DNA of 64,000 nt from Dasypus novemcinctus (lineage: Eukaryota; Chordata; Mammalia; Cingulata; Dasypodidae). The position numbers and the translations under genes were made by a program. The DNA lies in contig NC_080678.1 in assembly GCF_030445035.2 (NCBI RefSeq), forward strand, positions 117,061,947 to 117,125,946. Direction: 5' to 3'. Of the stretch, positions 1 through 11,509 are shown piece by piece. The notes under the pieces are model-generated. The model ran no database searches and was not told where the DNA came from. It saw only the letters and a list, made by a program, of their open reading frames with translations. Positions within the stretch are counted from its first letter, which is position 1; each line of letters begins with the position of its first letter.

Positions 1-820
1 TTTGGGCAAGTCCCCTAACCTGCCGTTATTTTAATTTCCTCCTTTGTCAGGTTTAGGATAATGAAAATACCTACCTCACTGGTGGTTGTGAGGACTGAGT
101 GAGTTTAATATGAGCAAAGGACGTAGAGCAAGGCCTAGGGATTGTAATTGCTCTGTGTGTAATACCGACAATTATTTTTATTCTTAGTACCATATTCAGG
201 TACTTTTAACTTTATCCTCATGAGCTTTCAGGCAAAATACTCACTTTATAGATGGGGAAAATGAGGCTCAGAGAGGTCACACAATGCTATTCCCATCACA
301 TCAAACTTCTTCCAGACAAAATGTGTTGCTTTTTAATCAGGTTGAACTGTAGCATGTCAGATACAAATGTTTCTGTTTATAAGAACCACAGATATAGATT
401 TTCTTTACTTAAGAAGTCCTGGGCTTGGTTATCAGCTCAGCATTGTCATCAAGGTTCCAGACTATTTCCATTCCACTCTACTTAGCTACTAGTTTTTTTT
501 CTTTAGGCTTGTTACCTCATGGTCACAAAATGGCTGCATGGTTCCATGAAGCACATCAGAGATTAAGGCAAGGACAATGGGAAAATATGGAATCAGTCAC
601 ATTCAATCCCTCAGACTATAAAGCAGAAGCTTTCTCAGAAGCCTCTCCCTCCCCCAATGGACTTCCCTTACGTCTTTAGCCAAAACTGGGGCATAGTCAC
701 TGCCAGGAAGCAAATTTCTAGCTTTCCAGCCTCTACTGCAGTGTCTGCCACATGTGGGAAATGAATTGTTTTTTCCAGAGGGGACAAATCTAATCATGTG
801 CTTTTTTCTCTCTCGGGCAG
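1..820. other. Intronic sequence upstream of the first visible exon
   Basis: No exon was recognised. A MIR-like segment (gaggctcagagaggtcac) sits near 220-330. The 3' end is a pyrimidine-rich tract leading to the acceptor AG at 819-820. Earlier KIND exons must lie outside the window. Confidence 0.55.
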
Positions 821-886
821 ATGCACGTCTATTCTTTAGGAATGACCCTCTACTGGTCAGCAGAGTTTCATGTTCCACCAAACCAG
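821..886 (+). CDS. FRMPD2: FRMPD2 exon, part of the KIND domain
   Basis: A 66-base exon between an AG acceptor (tctctctcgggcag) and a GT donor (gtctgt). It reads as 22 intact codons, [14 protein letters not shown] followed by EFHVPPNQ, in phase 0 at both ends. This is the kinase-like fold (KIND, non-catalytic C-lobe) segment of FRMPD2, which in related scaffolds serves protein-protein contact and not catalysis. The initial ATG is an internal methionine, not the protein start. No lesion is visible here, in contrast to the next exons. Confidence 0.85.
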
Positions 887-990
887 GTCTGTAACAAGAT
901 ACTCAAAATCCCACCAGCTCGTGCCTTTGGGTTTCTCTGAAGGTTTTCTCCTGGGCAGGGACCACACCTAGTGAACATATGCACCCCTGC

Positions 991-1112
991 CCTCTCCTCC
1001 TGGGTTCTGGGCAGATATTGCCAATCAATCACAGAACGCCTTCCTGCTACACACCCTCTCCTTGTAGGTTCTGGGCAGACATTGCTAATCAATCACAGAA
1101 CGCCTTCCTGCT
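991..1112. repeat. Two-copy 57-bp direct repeat, 65-bp period
   Basis: The segment 991-1047 recurs at 1056-1112. Both copies share ttctgggcaga and end in aatcacagaacgccttcctg. They differ at only a few bases, which suggests a fairly recent local duplication. Confidence 0.85.
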
Positions 1113-1390
1113 GAGTCCACAAACAACCTCAGAATCCTGCTCAACATAGCATGTGAGGCATTTTGGGATTGGCAAGCAAGATGAGACTCATTTGCCATCC
1201 CTGCTCAGAGGAAGTAGCAGGCTAGAGGAATTTATAAAAATGAGCCCCTCCTAAGGTGAGGTGCTTGCCTTAAAAGGTTCTCAACAAATTTGGGAAAGTG
1301 TTCCCTGCAATATCGCCCCTGGGTGATTTTTCGCAATTGTTCCTTAAAAGAGCATGAAGAAGCTTAAAGACAGAAGTGTTTCAACTTTTT

Positions 1391-1664
1391 TAGGTCTTTT
1401 TCTTTTGTATTTATTTTTATTTCCCCTCCCCCTTGCAGCTTGCTTGTTGTCCTCTGTGTCCATTCGCTGCGCGCTCTTCTGTGTTCTCGCAGACAACCCT
1501 CTTTTTGTTGCGTCACCTTGCTGAGTCGGCTCTCTGTGGCACCTGTGGGCCGGGCGGCACTCTGCAGCGTGCGGGTGAGCTCGCCTTCACAAGGAGGCCC
1601 CGGGATGTGAACCCAGGGCCTCCTGTATGGTAGATGGGAGTTCAACTGGGCCACAGTGCTTCCC
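1391..1664 (-). mobile_element. DAS-type tRNA-derived SINE, 5'-truncated or variant
   Basis: Reverse-oriented SINE: a T-rich tail on the left, then the family's body (gttgcgtcaccttgctgag), with the tRNA-like head on the right. It is shorter than the roughly 400-bp copies elsewhere. Near-identical flanks TCAACTTTTT at 1381-1390 and 1665-1674 look like the target-site duplication. Confidence 0.8.
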
Positions 1665-1902
1665 TCAACTTTTTAAATGTTTAAACTTTATCATAGCATT
1701 TTGCAAAATTTTTTACTTTATCAGCATTTTACAAAATTTTTGAATATGACAAGCTGCCTGGCCGAATCCCAGTGAAAGCTGGTCTCTGGCTGGATCGGGG
1801 GCACTGGGCGTGGTGTGCATGTGTGAACTTTCATCTGAAACCTATAAAAACTTGTTAGAAACTAGTGCTGCAAGGGCATGTGCCGGAGAACACAGACCAG
1901 CA

Positions 1903-2105
1903 GCCCTCCCTCTCTCCCTCCCTCCTTCCTTCTCTCCTTCCTTCTTTCCTTCCTTCCTGACTTCCTGCCTTCCTGCCTTCTTCCTTCCTGCCTGCCTGCC
2001 TGCCTCCCTCCTTCCTTCCTTCCTCCCTCCCTCCCTCCCTTCCTTCCTCCCTCTCTCCCTCCCTCTTTCCTCCCTTCGTCTCTCCCTTCCCTCCTTCTGG
2101 CTTAC
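1903..2105. repeat. (CCTT)n/(CCTC)n polypyrimidine low-complexity block
   Basis: About 200 bases of almost pure C/T on the + strand, built from ccttc, ccctc and cctgcctg units. The apparent Pro/Ser/Leu and Arg/Glu/Gly ORFs on both strands are by-products. A homopurine-homopyrimidine mirror tract of this kind can form triplex DNA. Confidence 0.9.
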
Positions 2106-3240
2106 CCTGCCCCTCCAATCCAACATCCAGGTGCTTCCTGCATGCTCTTCCTAAAGTAGACACCTGCCTACGTCCCTCTCTCTTGAACTCCTTCTTAGCT
2201 CCCCACTACCCAAAGGGTTTGCTCTACCTTCACAGCACACCCCTGTGGGGCCCAGAACAGGGCTCCCCACCAGGCTCTGGTTCCTCCTGGATTACTCCCA
2301 TGGTCAGGGTCAGCTTAGACCACGTGGCCTGGGCAGTCCAAGAGGCCATGCTCCAGGCCTCACGCCTGGGCTAATCCTCTGCTGTCACCTCTTGGAATCC
2401 TTAACACTTTTGAAGGAGGGCCTGGCACTGCCATTTTGCCCTGGGCTCCGGCCCTGCCCTCAGTGGCCCTCCCTTTGGGGCCTCTGCCACCTCATTTATA
2501 TCTCAGGATTTTGCTTCCATGGTTTTCCCTCCACCTGCAACTCAACCCCCGAAATTTCTCCTGGTCCAAGTTCCCTCCCCAGGACACTTCCTATGACCCC
2601 AGGCTGGGTCCTTCCCATGTCCTCCTGTCTCTCTAAGTGACAGTTGTCCTCGTGGGCTGTCAACCTCATCAAGGCAGGGGCTGTCCGCCCCCCTCTGTGC
2701 ATCTGAGGACCTCTGCAGTCCCAGGCACGGGAGAGGCCCCTGATTTGCAAAAACTAAGATACAAATTCCCACCCTATGCCCCATGGCTAGAAACAGCTGT
2801 GCAGCCTTCACCTGGGTCGAGTGTGGCAGCACCTGAGCTCTGGTCTGAACCTGAGGCCTCCCTGCAAGGTAAGAGATGACAGGCTGCCCAGGCAAATCCC
2901 AGCGAGAGCTGGCCTCTGTCTGGGTCGGGGTCACTGGGCACAGGGGAAACCCTTTCTGGCCGGCGCCTGGTTTCCACAAGACTTCACTGCACATACTGGG
3001 GCTCTCTCTGCACCCCAAAGGGCATTGAGGCTTAAAAAGCAGCACAGCACACGGACCTGAGGCAGAGAACTGCTCAGCGGCGGGGCTGCGGTGCGGGAGC
3101 TTGGGTCTGCTCTGAAGCTGTCGAGGAGGCGCAGGCCCTGTGCTCCCCGTGACGAGCCGCCTGCCTCCCGTAGTCTCCGGCAGCCCCGGCGAGCGCCCCC
3201 CGGCAGCACGCCGAGGTCCGCACCGGCTCCTGCTCCCCAG

Positions 3241-3417
3241 CCCGGCGGCTCGGCCAGCCTGCGCACGGCCTTCTGCTGGCCACGTGTGGGGGCTTGCAAG
3301 CGGTGGCCACTGCCGTTGGTTCTGGAAGCCTGCTGCGCTCCCCAGAAGTGGCCGCTCACCCCGCCCCGCCTCCACGTCAGACGGCTGGTGGGCTTGGTCC
3401 TGGGCACCATCACCGTG
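3241..3417 (+). pseudogene. FRMPD2: FRMPD2 exon, end of KIND region, locally frame-shifted
   Basis: The exon runs from the acceptor after tgctccccag to a weak donor (GTG|GTCAGT). The second half reads LVLEACCAPQ then RRLVGLVLGTIT, clearly FRMPD2. In the first half the conserved residues appear in shifted frames: PAHGLLLATC is in one frame and CKRWPLPLVLEA in another. Two or more small indels therefore seem to have occurred, with a net effect close to zero, because a frame stays open across the exon. The amino acids between the indels are unlike the family as I recall it. The sequence is very GC-rich. Confidence 0.7.
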
Positions 3418-4146
3418 GTCAGTGTAGACCTGCGCATCCCACCACGGTGGCCACGAGCCATGCGGGCTGTGTAGACCCGTGCACTCCACCACGGTGGCCA
3501 CGAGCCACGCGGGCTGTTTAAATTTAAATGAGTCAAATTTAAATCAAGTAAAATGAAGTTAAGTTAGAAGGCCAACTCCTCTGTCATCTCGCCACATTTC
3601 AAGAGCTTGAGAGCCATTGAGGCCAGCAGCTCCCATATTGGATAGGGTAGATGATCTAGAACATTCTCATCACTAGTCCTAGTGAAAATCTTCAGACAAG
3701 TCCAGTTTCCTAACATGGCTACAACCCCTGAGATCTCTAAGAGTTCCTCTTGACATGAAAGCAATCATGTTTACTATCCGTAAGTCAGTTCACGTATCAA
3801 AATTTGACTCCAGTTTCCTACAGGTTGGGTGAGGCCTAGAACCAAATTTTGACAGATGAACTGCCTCACAGTTGATCAACATGGCTGTTTTCATGTCAAG
3901 AGACGCTACCAAGGCTCTCAGGGCTGTGAGCAAAGTCCCTGGCCACTCCCTCCCCTCTGCTCTCTCTGCTATCTTGTGCCCCACGGAGGGGTGCCGAGTG
4001 ATGCTTGTCATGCGGCACTGCTTGCTGCCCTGTGCACTCCCCACTGCCTAGCAAGGGACCTGGCATACAGCAGGCATTTGACTTGCATTGGTTTTCCTCA
4101 AAGCAAAGCTGGAGACAGGGACCCTGTAAGTTGTTTGTTGGGGCTC

Positions 4147-4191
<45 letters not shown>

Positions 4192-5191
4192 TATGGCATG
4201 AGGAGAGGAGAGGGGAGAGGCTGAGCAGGGCGGTGGTCTCTAGTGGAGACGAGCCTCAGCCTGATCCTGCGGGGAGCTCCAGAGCCCGAATTTCACCCCA
4301 GATTGGTCCCCCTGGAGGCAAGGGCAGGGCTGGGATTGGGGGACTTAGGTATGGTATCGATGGTACACATTTTAAGGAGCTTTGCATTTTAGAAGAAGCA
4401 GAGGGAGGCAAGGCTAGAGACCAGCTGGGAGTTGAGGGACAAGCTGGAGAACGGAGACCACAACTGAAGCAGACGCCGTGAGGCTGGAGAGGAGGAGAGA
4501 GGTGGGGGTGCTGCCAACGAGGGGGCAGACCATGGCTCTCCCATGCTGTGCCCTGCCGGGAATCCTGTCCTTCTGGCATGTGAACATGCTCCTGTCAATG
4601 GAGTCAGAGGCTTCATGGGCAAGGAGGGTATATTTATTTGAAAGACGTGAGGACGTCCACGGATGCCACTCACCTCTGCTGGACGCCACAGTGGCCTGCA
4701 GAGTTTCCGTCAGGGACGGACAACGTACATTTCCATCACTTATTCCACGTTCCTGGGACGCTGTGCTGGGCCACTACCATGAAGCGTCCACACAGGGCAA
4801 TGCGGGGGGACAGGTAAGCCAGCAACTTAGAGACAGGTGAGGAGGGACCAAGGAAAGGCGGATAGAAGGACATCGACGGGGGCCCCGAGGGCAGAAGGAG
4901 GGCCACTGAGAAGTCGAGAGGAGGGCATCTGGGTGTGGCAGGCTCAAGGACGCTGGCCAGGGAGGCACAAGCTGCCCAGGAAGAAGCAGGAGAGCAGAGG
5001 CCCCTAGGAGGTGGGGGTGGGCGTGAGCTGCACATGGGCGGGTGGGCGAGAGTGCGTTCGGGTTGCTAGGGAGAAAGAATGCATCCTTGGGTGCACCTGC
5101 CACCCGGGCGTCGTGCCTGGCAGCCCACCTTGCATGTGTCCGTGGGCATGCCCCCTCCTGACCGTGGGCCGTGGGTACCCTTGACCTTCAG
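3418..5191. other. FRMPD2: Intron with short tandem duplication and GT microsatellite
   Basis: Holds a two-copy 30-bp repeat (accacggtggccacgagcca) at 3441-3470 and 3488-3517, and a (GT)n tract at 4151-4190. No exon was recognised in the remainder. Confidence 0.5.
4151..4190. repeat. (GT)n microsatellite
   Basis: About 20 uninterrupted GT dinucleotides following ctcctag. Confidence 0.97.
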
Positions 5192-5323
5192 GTGGAGAGG
5201 AGAGTGCTGGAAGACAGCTCCTGCGGCAGCAGGGCAGAAGGCACCTGTTCAGGAAGAGGTTGCACCTGGCCAGCAGTGCGAGCCTGCCGCCTCAGGCTCT
5301 GGGGCACCCCCGCCCCAGCAGAG
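5192..5323 (+). pseudogene. FRMPD2: FRMPD2 linker exon between KIND and FERM, probable frameshift
   Basis: Acceptor ttgaccttcag and donor GAG|GTGGGT bracket 132 bases. The beginning reads VERRVLEDSS in phase 0, matching the KIND-FERM linker as I recall it. The later family-like segment (RRHLFRKRL, then PPQAL) lies in a different frame, so one base appears to be missing around 5222-5232. The phase-0 frame happens to contain no stop. The linker is poorly conserved in general, so certainty is moderate. Confidence 0.65.
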
Positions 5324-5637
5324 GTGGGTGCTGTCCCAAGCAACCTGTGGGTGGGTGGGTAGCTCCTGCTGTGACAGTGGAGATAGCCTGTGGCAGGTAC
5401 ACTCGTCCAGGAAGCCCTCCAGGTGAAACGGCTGAGCTTGGGACCGCTCTTGGTTCTGGGGAACACTTCATGTGGGGATACACTATAATAGAATTATTTA
5501 CCTCAAATTATGACCCTTTTTTAGTAAATTCCATCTAAGTTGATAAAATAAATTTTTAAAAAAAGCAAGAAAATTTCCCTGTAATGAGTTTCTAGGTGGA
5601 GTGAGAAGCCATTTGTAAAAGACTCTTTTTGTTATTC

Positions 5638-6046
5638 TCTTTTTTTTTAAGATTAATTTAATTTATTTATTTCTCTCCCATTCCCCCCACCCCCATTGTC
5701 TGCTCTCTGTCCATTAGCTGTGTGTTCTTCTGTGACTGCTTCTATCCTTATCAGCAGCACCGGGAATCTGTGTTTCTTTTTGTTGCGTCATCTTGTGTGT
5801 CAGCTCTCCATGTGGGCGGCACCATTCCTGGGCAGGCTGCACTTTCTTTTGTGCTGGGCAGTTCTCCTTACGGGGTGCACTCCTTGCACGTGGGGCTTCC
5901 CCACGTGGGGGACACCGCGGGGGACACCATGCTTCAGCACTGTGCATGGGATATCTCCACACGGGTCAAGGAGGTCCGGGGTTTGAACTGCGGACCTCCC
6001 ATGTTGTAGGTGGATGCCCTAACCACTGGACCAAGTCTGCTTCCCT
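5638..6046 (-). mobile_element. DAS-type SINE, near full length
   Basis: T-rich tail at the left (ttttttttaagatt), family body and tRNA-like head at the right (gtttgaactgcggacctccc). TTGTTATT flanks on both sides (near 5628 and 6046) fit a short, diverged target-site duplication. Confidence 0.88.
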
Positions 6047-7109
6047 TGTTATTGCCTTAAATGCATTAAAAGAGTGGCTACTTGTCAACCAAATCTGAGT
6101 TTTTAAAAAAAATTAATGTTATTATTTGTTGTCCCTGAAACAAAGGTTCCCCTTGCTATTAGACTTCATCTCCTCACTACTCTGCCCTAAACCTCTGTTA
6201 CCTCATTTTCTGCATGAGGAAACAGAGAGGTTAAGTAATTTTGCCAAGGCCACAGAGCTGGGAACTCGTGAAGCAGGTAGGCATGCTCCAGACCGCCTGA
6301 TTCAATAAGGCCTTGCCCGTGGCCTCTGCTCCTGTCTTCCACTGTGCTGTTGGTTAGTTTCAGAGAAGGGCACAGAGACCCCAAGCTCCTGGGAATCCTC
6401 TTCAAGTGCCTCTGGATGCTCTCACTGCAGCCCCTTTGCTAACAGTAAGCGGCAAGGTGTATAGACTGCTGGAATCTTGGGGTGGGATAATGGTGTGGGC
6501 ACCCCCACATTATGCTTTTTATGATCACTGATGGAAAGCCCTTTGCTTCTCCAGCAAAAGCAGACCCTACTCCATCAGCAGATGAAGAGGCCACAGTTAA
6601 GAAGATTCAAAGCCAAGATGATGAGAGGGACCCAAGGGCAACTGTGTGGTCAGGTCATGTCTCCTTTGGGGAGCCAAGCTCAGCCTTGATTATAGAACAC
6701 TAACCTGCTTTGATATTGTCTCAGCTATCTTTTGCCACACAATGTTGCGTAACAAGCAACCACAAAGCACATCCGTGATCTATTTAGCTCAGGGTTTTGA
6801 GGCTTGGTCATTGAAGCTGAGCTCAGCTGGAAGGTTCTTCTGCACTCTGCTGGGTGCCATCACGCAGTGGTAATCAGCTGCAGCTCACCTAGAATGATTT
6901 GCTTCTGGGCAGCCCTGACTCTTCTCCACAAAGTGTCTCTCTGCCCCAGGCTAGTCTGGAATTGCTCTCATAGTGGCGGCAGAGGCCTGAGGGAGAGCAA
7001 AGTGCACAGAACCTCTCCTAGTCTAGGCTCAGAACGGGTCTGCTCCCGCTTGCACCACATTCCATTGGCCACAGATTCAAGGGCTGGGGAAACAGATGCC
7101 ACCTCTTAA

Positions 7110-7560
7110 TGAGGAGGGCGGTATTGGGGATGGAAACCCCCCCAACAGAAGGCATGTTCAGGTCCTGTGGTGTGAACACATTTGTGAATGAGACTTTGAA
7201 GAGATCTGAAGCTAAGCTGTGCCCAAACTGAAGCAGGGGGGGCTTTAATCCAATATGGCTGAAGTCCTGAGAAGCAAAAGGAAATTGGACATGGAGAGAG
7301 AAGCCATGGGAGTAGCCAGAAGCTGGGAGTCAATGAAAGAAGGAAGAGAAAGGAGAACATGCTGCCATGTGCATTGCCATGTGACAGAGGAGCCCAGGAA
7401 CCCCAATAATTCCCAGCGAGCCAGAAGACACTGACCCTGAAGGAGAGCAAGTCTTCTGTGCTCTGAAACCATAAGCCAATACCTTCCTGTTGTTAAGCCA
7501 ACCCGTTGTGTGGTTTTTGTTTTAGCTGTGGGAAACTAAAAGAGCAGCCATTTCACATTG
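7110..7560 (+). mobile_element. MaLR-like LTR remnant
   Basis: The 3' half carries the typical late-LTR wording (accataagccaatacc, then gttgttaagccaaccc) near 7467-7510, ending in an old MaLR-style tail. Boundaries and subfamily are not resolved. Confidence 0.5.
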
Positions 7561-7804
7561 CAGAGGGTATAGATCAGTGTGAAGAATTGTGGCCAATTGT
7601 GCAATTATCTAACATAGATGCTTCAGTCCAATCAGAGCCTGCATATGTCCATAGCTTCCTGGACCTGGAGCCCCGGGCAGTGTGAAGCTTGAGGGATATG
7701 TTTATTTACATATTGATTGGTTGAGAAGTGTGACCCTGCTGTGTGCTCCCAGGGTTCAGCCAAGAACTTTGGCCATACTTGATGTCAAATACACAGAGAA
7801 GGCT

Positions 7805-8186
7805 GCCTTAGTTTGCCAGGGCTGCTGTAACAAAAGTCACACACACCGGTTAACTTAAACACCAGAAATTTATTTTCTCATGGTTGTGGAGGCCAGAGGT
7901 ACAAAATCGAGACGTCGGTGGGGCTCTGCCTCCTTGCAAGTGTGCTGGTGCTGGCCTGACTCAGTCCCTGGCTCGGCCTCTGCCCCTGTCCCCTGGCCAT
8001 CTCTGTCCCATCACTCTCCTCCTACCGGGTCCACCTTCCCTCCACCCTGTTGGATTAAGGTCCACCTGACTTGGTTGGCCTTCCCTAACACCTTTAAAGA
8101 TCAAATTTGCAAATGGGGTCACCCCACAGAAGCAGGTTAGAACCCGAACATGACTTTGTGGGGGACGTGATTCCACCCATAACAGA
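7805..8186 (-). mobile_element. MaLR-like (MLT1-type) LTR remnant
   Basis: Begins gccttagtttgccagggc and contains accagaaatttattttctca, the recognisable MLT1-type segment. Heavily diverged and without target-site duplications. Confidence 0.5.
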
Positions 8187-8607
8187 CTTTAGCTAGGTAC
8201 TGTAGAGTTCACGTCACCATGCTCTCCCCTGACATATAAAACTCTATTTTATTATTTTCCCAACGAAAACAAATTTTTTTCTTACTGGCCACATAACCAA
8301 TATATGCTTATTAAAAAAAAAATTGAACGATATGTAAAATTAGAAGGCAGAAAGTAAAAATCCCCATTGCCCACCCCAGGGCTTGTTTGGGAGCTGCTGG
8401 CTCCCAGGAGCAGAGAGCAGGGCTGTGGATGGCGGGGAAGTAGACGCAGGTGGAAGCCGGGTTCATCCACCTCAAACCTTGTCCCCACCACGTGGCTCCA
8501 CCACCTTAACGTCTCTCGGCCTCAGTTTCCTCGTCTGGGAAATGGAGATGGCCACTCCCTGCTGGGCTTCGGTTGGTGGCAGGAAACAGTGGCTCTAACC
8601 CGCCCAG

Positions 8608-8821
8608 CCCAGGCCCTGCCGTGGCAGGCGTTGGCTCGGTGGAAGCCACCACCTTGTTAGCGGCGTGCCCCCTTCTCTGACCATGGGCCAGCGCCCTCAC
8701 AGGCAAAGTTCCCCAGAACCTTCCAGGGGGCCACACGGACAGCTCCGGATCTGCGCTCTCTGTGCCAGCGGGAGACTCCCAGCCACCAGCTCCTTCTCAG
8801 AGGGGTTTCCCACAAAGCAAG
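8608..8821 (+). pseudogene. FRMPD2: FRMPD2 linker exon with in-frame stop and mutated donor
   Basis: The right half reads SSGSALSVPAGD and then APSQRGFPQSK, which I match to the linker just before the FERM domain. In that frame TGA stands at 8678-8680, directly after a CPLL motif that also matches. The exon should end after AAG at 8821, because the next exon opens with the following residues, but the bases there are GACAAG, so the donor GT has become GA. The acceptor is uncertain; cgcccag ending at 8607 is one candidate and gives an awkward phase. Confidence 0.65.
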
Positions 8822-11437
8822 GACAAGGGAAGCCAACGGCAGCCTGAAGCAGACTCCCCATGGGGGCTGGGCAGTGAGCCATGGGGGGCCGGGGTAACTG
8901 GGGCCCACCTCCCTGGAATGGTGCCCCCTTGGCCCGGGGCTGGAGGCACCGGGCAGAGCTGTGCTCACAGTTGGAAGGGTCTGGACCCCTCATTTGTTCG
9001 CTATGATTGGGCCGAGGAGCTTTGGTGTGGTGCTTACATCTTGGTTTCCCAGCTCCAGAGCGGCGGGGTCACCGACACATCACCCCACTGGGCTGAGCTC
9101 AGCGTTCATGCTGATAACCTCTTTTGCCTCACAAAGCCGTCGCTCTGAGGATTAGCGGATCCCTTTGGGCACTGAAGCCCTGATCATAACACAATAACTG
9201 TTGCCCTCACCTGGGATACTGCACACGGACGCGCATTACCCAAGGCCCTTGGTAGAGAGAAGGTCCAGGCGAGGGACAGACGGATTTTTCTCCTGCCCCA
9301 GATGTCAGGCAATGCACCGTGGGCTCCCATGAATAGATCTGTGGATTTTTCTTTTCTTTTTAAGGCTCAGACTGAGATGTATTCAACTGGCCTAAAATAA
9401 ACCTGAATTCAGGTCAAGAGGTGTTTATGGCGTAGCCTGAGCCTGGCAGGTGCTGAGGTGCCAGATGCTGTGTGGGTTTAAGGTTGCAGATGACAGGGCC
9501 ACCCCACAGGTGGGCCTGTGGGCCTGGGTGGGGGCCCAGGGCGGTGTGGGACAAGAGCCCTGAAAAGCAGGGCAGAAGGTACTAACCTGGGTATATAAGG
9601 TCCACTAAGACCCGGGCTCCTTGCACAAAGGGAGCGGATTTGCTCACGGACAAGGAGGGTTTTAGGGAGATGGATTTGGCTGCAGATGGAGTTCAGGGAG
9701 AGGAAGTGGCTTTTGGATTCGGCGGAGATGCAGGAGCAAAGCTAGAGGACAGCGGGGGAGGAGAGGCTCTCCCTTCTGGTTGGTAAACAGGGTCCATTTC
9801 AGAGGATGTGGGTGCAGTGGCGCCAGGCCCCCCAGGCCAGGCTGGGGGACCCCGGCTCCCTGCAGGCCAGTGGGCTCTGCTGAGGGCCCAGCTTGCTGGG
9901 GGTGGGATGTCCTCCTGGGCCAAGGGGGCCTGCTGGGGGCCGCCCTGGTGCCCGGTGCCACGGCCACTCCCTCGAGACGTGACCGGTCCTTGGCTGAAGC
10001 CGGTCAACCCGGCAGTGCCATGAGGACAGTGGCACCCCTGGGGTGGGGACAAGCCCCTCCCGGGTGGGCTGTTCCCCAAGGGTCTCTGCAGGGGCTCCTC
10101 TCCGGGCTGCAGGACCCTTTGGGGAGCCCTGGGGAACACCAGATGCTCTGAGGAGGTGGTCAACTGTCTGTCTGTCTCAGGGACCTGCTTACAGCCCTGC
10201 TCGAATTAGAGGCTGAGCAGCCCCCCTCCCAACCTCAGCACAGGCCCCTGTGCGGGTCCCACTCCTGCCCAGCCCCCCCACAGCACCCCAGGGTGACACC
10301 CACCCAGGCGCAGGGGGGCTTGGGCGGAGGTGGCCGGCCCAGGAGGCTTTGCTTCCCCACCACCCCTTTGGGAACTTTCCCAGGCCCAAGCCAGACCCCA
10401 GCTAGAGTGGTGGCCGCCTGGCTCAGGGGTCCCCAGGGGGCTCCTGGCACTTGAGAACCGCCCCCCAAGTTCCGTTCCTTCCTGGTCTGTGACTCGGCTT
10501 GTTTTTCAACCTCCTGGAGCCTCAGTTTACTCACCCGTAAGGCGGGTGGAGACTCTGCACCCCGCAGGACATGGGAGCTCAGTAACAACGGGGATTAAGG
10601 GGCTCCCCTGGTCGCATGGAGGACACTGGTGGCCCACAGCCTCCCGCGCTCACCCCGGAGTCAGGGTCCAGAGCTAGGGCAGGCTTTCCGTTGGATAAAA
10701 GGGAAACTCTCTAACCACGTGAAAACGAGGGCCTCACTGCTTAACCGGGGGCGGTGGGGCGGTGGGATCCCGTGCAGACGGCAGAGGAGCAGGGTCCCGT
10801 GCAGACGGCAGAGGAGCGCACGAAAGGCAGGGTCCATGGAGCGGCCTCCACGCCCCGGCCAGGGGCAGCAGGAAGGCTACCTGGGCCGCTCTTGCCCCCG
10901 GGGGCCACGCCGGCGCTGGCCATGACGGGCTGCTCTGAGGTTCCGGCTCCATGAGAGCTGGGGGACGTAGGAGGCACGTTAGGGTTCAGCTGGCCCACGT
11001 GGCGCGAGCCGGAGCATTTCCATCTTGGGCGTCCGCGTGACGTTTAACCCCCCGAATCAGCATCTAAAGGTGTTTATGTTTTTCAAGAAAACCCCTTTTA
11101 TTGCCTACAAGATGTGTTGGTATAGATAATGCATTTTATCATTTTGCTGTGTATGAAAGACACTGTCGCTGCATGTGAATTATGAGCCTTATAAAGGAAG
11201 GAACCCCCGTTCCCCACTTAAGAACAAGAGGCTCGCCAGCATTATAGTCCACCTGTAAGACGTCCCAGCCGAGCTGTGGCCTCAGCCCAGGCGAGCCGCA
11301 TGTCCTGCCCGCGCTGGAGGACGGGGCCGGGGGGCGGGGGCAGGCGAGCCGGTGAGGGGGTGCAGGCCCTCGGCAGAGTCTCCAGCCCTGTGGCCCCTGC
11401 CTTCCATGCCTTCAGTGACTCTGAGGTGTCTCCCCAG
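8822..11437. other. FRMPD2: Intron, GC-rich, no clear gene content
   Basis: Mostly unclassified GC-rich sequence. A short duplication (cccgtgcagacggcagagga) occurs twice at about 10771-10812. Open frames here are shadows of high GC content. Confidence 0.45.
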
Positions 11438-11509
11438 CTCTCCAGGCCCGAATCTGTCCTGCTGGCTGCAGAGGCCCTGGCGACCTTGCATCTGCCCAGC
11501 TCCGTTGTG
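11438..11509 (+). CDS. FRMPD2: FRMPD2 exon, start of the FERM region
   Basis: Acceptor gtgtctccccag and donor GTG|GTAACT frame 72 bases (24 codons, phase 0 at both ends). They read LSRPESVLLAAEALATL, then HLPSSVV, a good match to the peptide opening the FERM N-lobe. No lesion is visible. Because the preceding donor is damaged, this exon may not be joined to its neighbour. Confidence 0.82.

Larger units (their letters stand above)
887..3240. other. FRMPD2: Intron: tandem duplication, SINE, polypyrimidine repeat, L2-like sequence
   Basis: Holds a two-copy direct repeat at 991-1112, a reverse DAS SINE at 1391-1664, a CCTT/CTTC-rich polypyrimidine block at about 1903-2105, and L2-like text at about 2160-2720. 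No other exon was found. ORFs over the CCTT block are low-complexity artefacts. Confidence 0.5.
5324..8607. other. FRMPD2: Intron with SINE, MIR and MaLR-like repeats
   Basis: Holds a reverse DAS SINE (5638-6046), MIR-like sequence around 6170-6270, an old LTR-like segment at about 6715-6880, and two MaLR-like LTR segments at about 7110-7560 and 7805-8186. MIR-like text recurs near 8510-8560. No exon was recognised. Confidence 0.5.

Noticed and set aside
1810-2163. Pro/Ser/Leu and Arg/Glu/Gly ORFs
   Set aside because: Low-complexity CCTT repeat.
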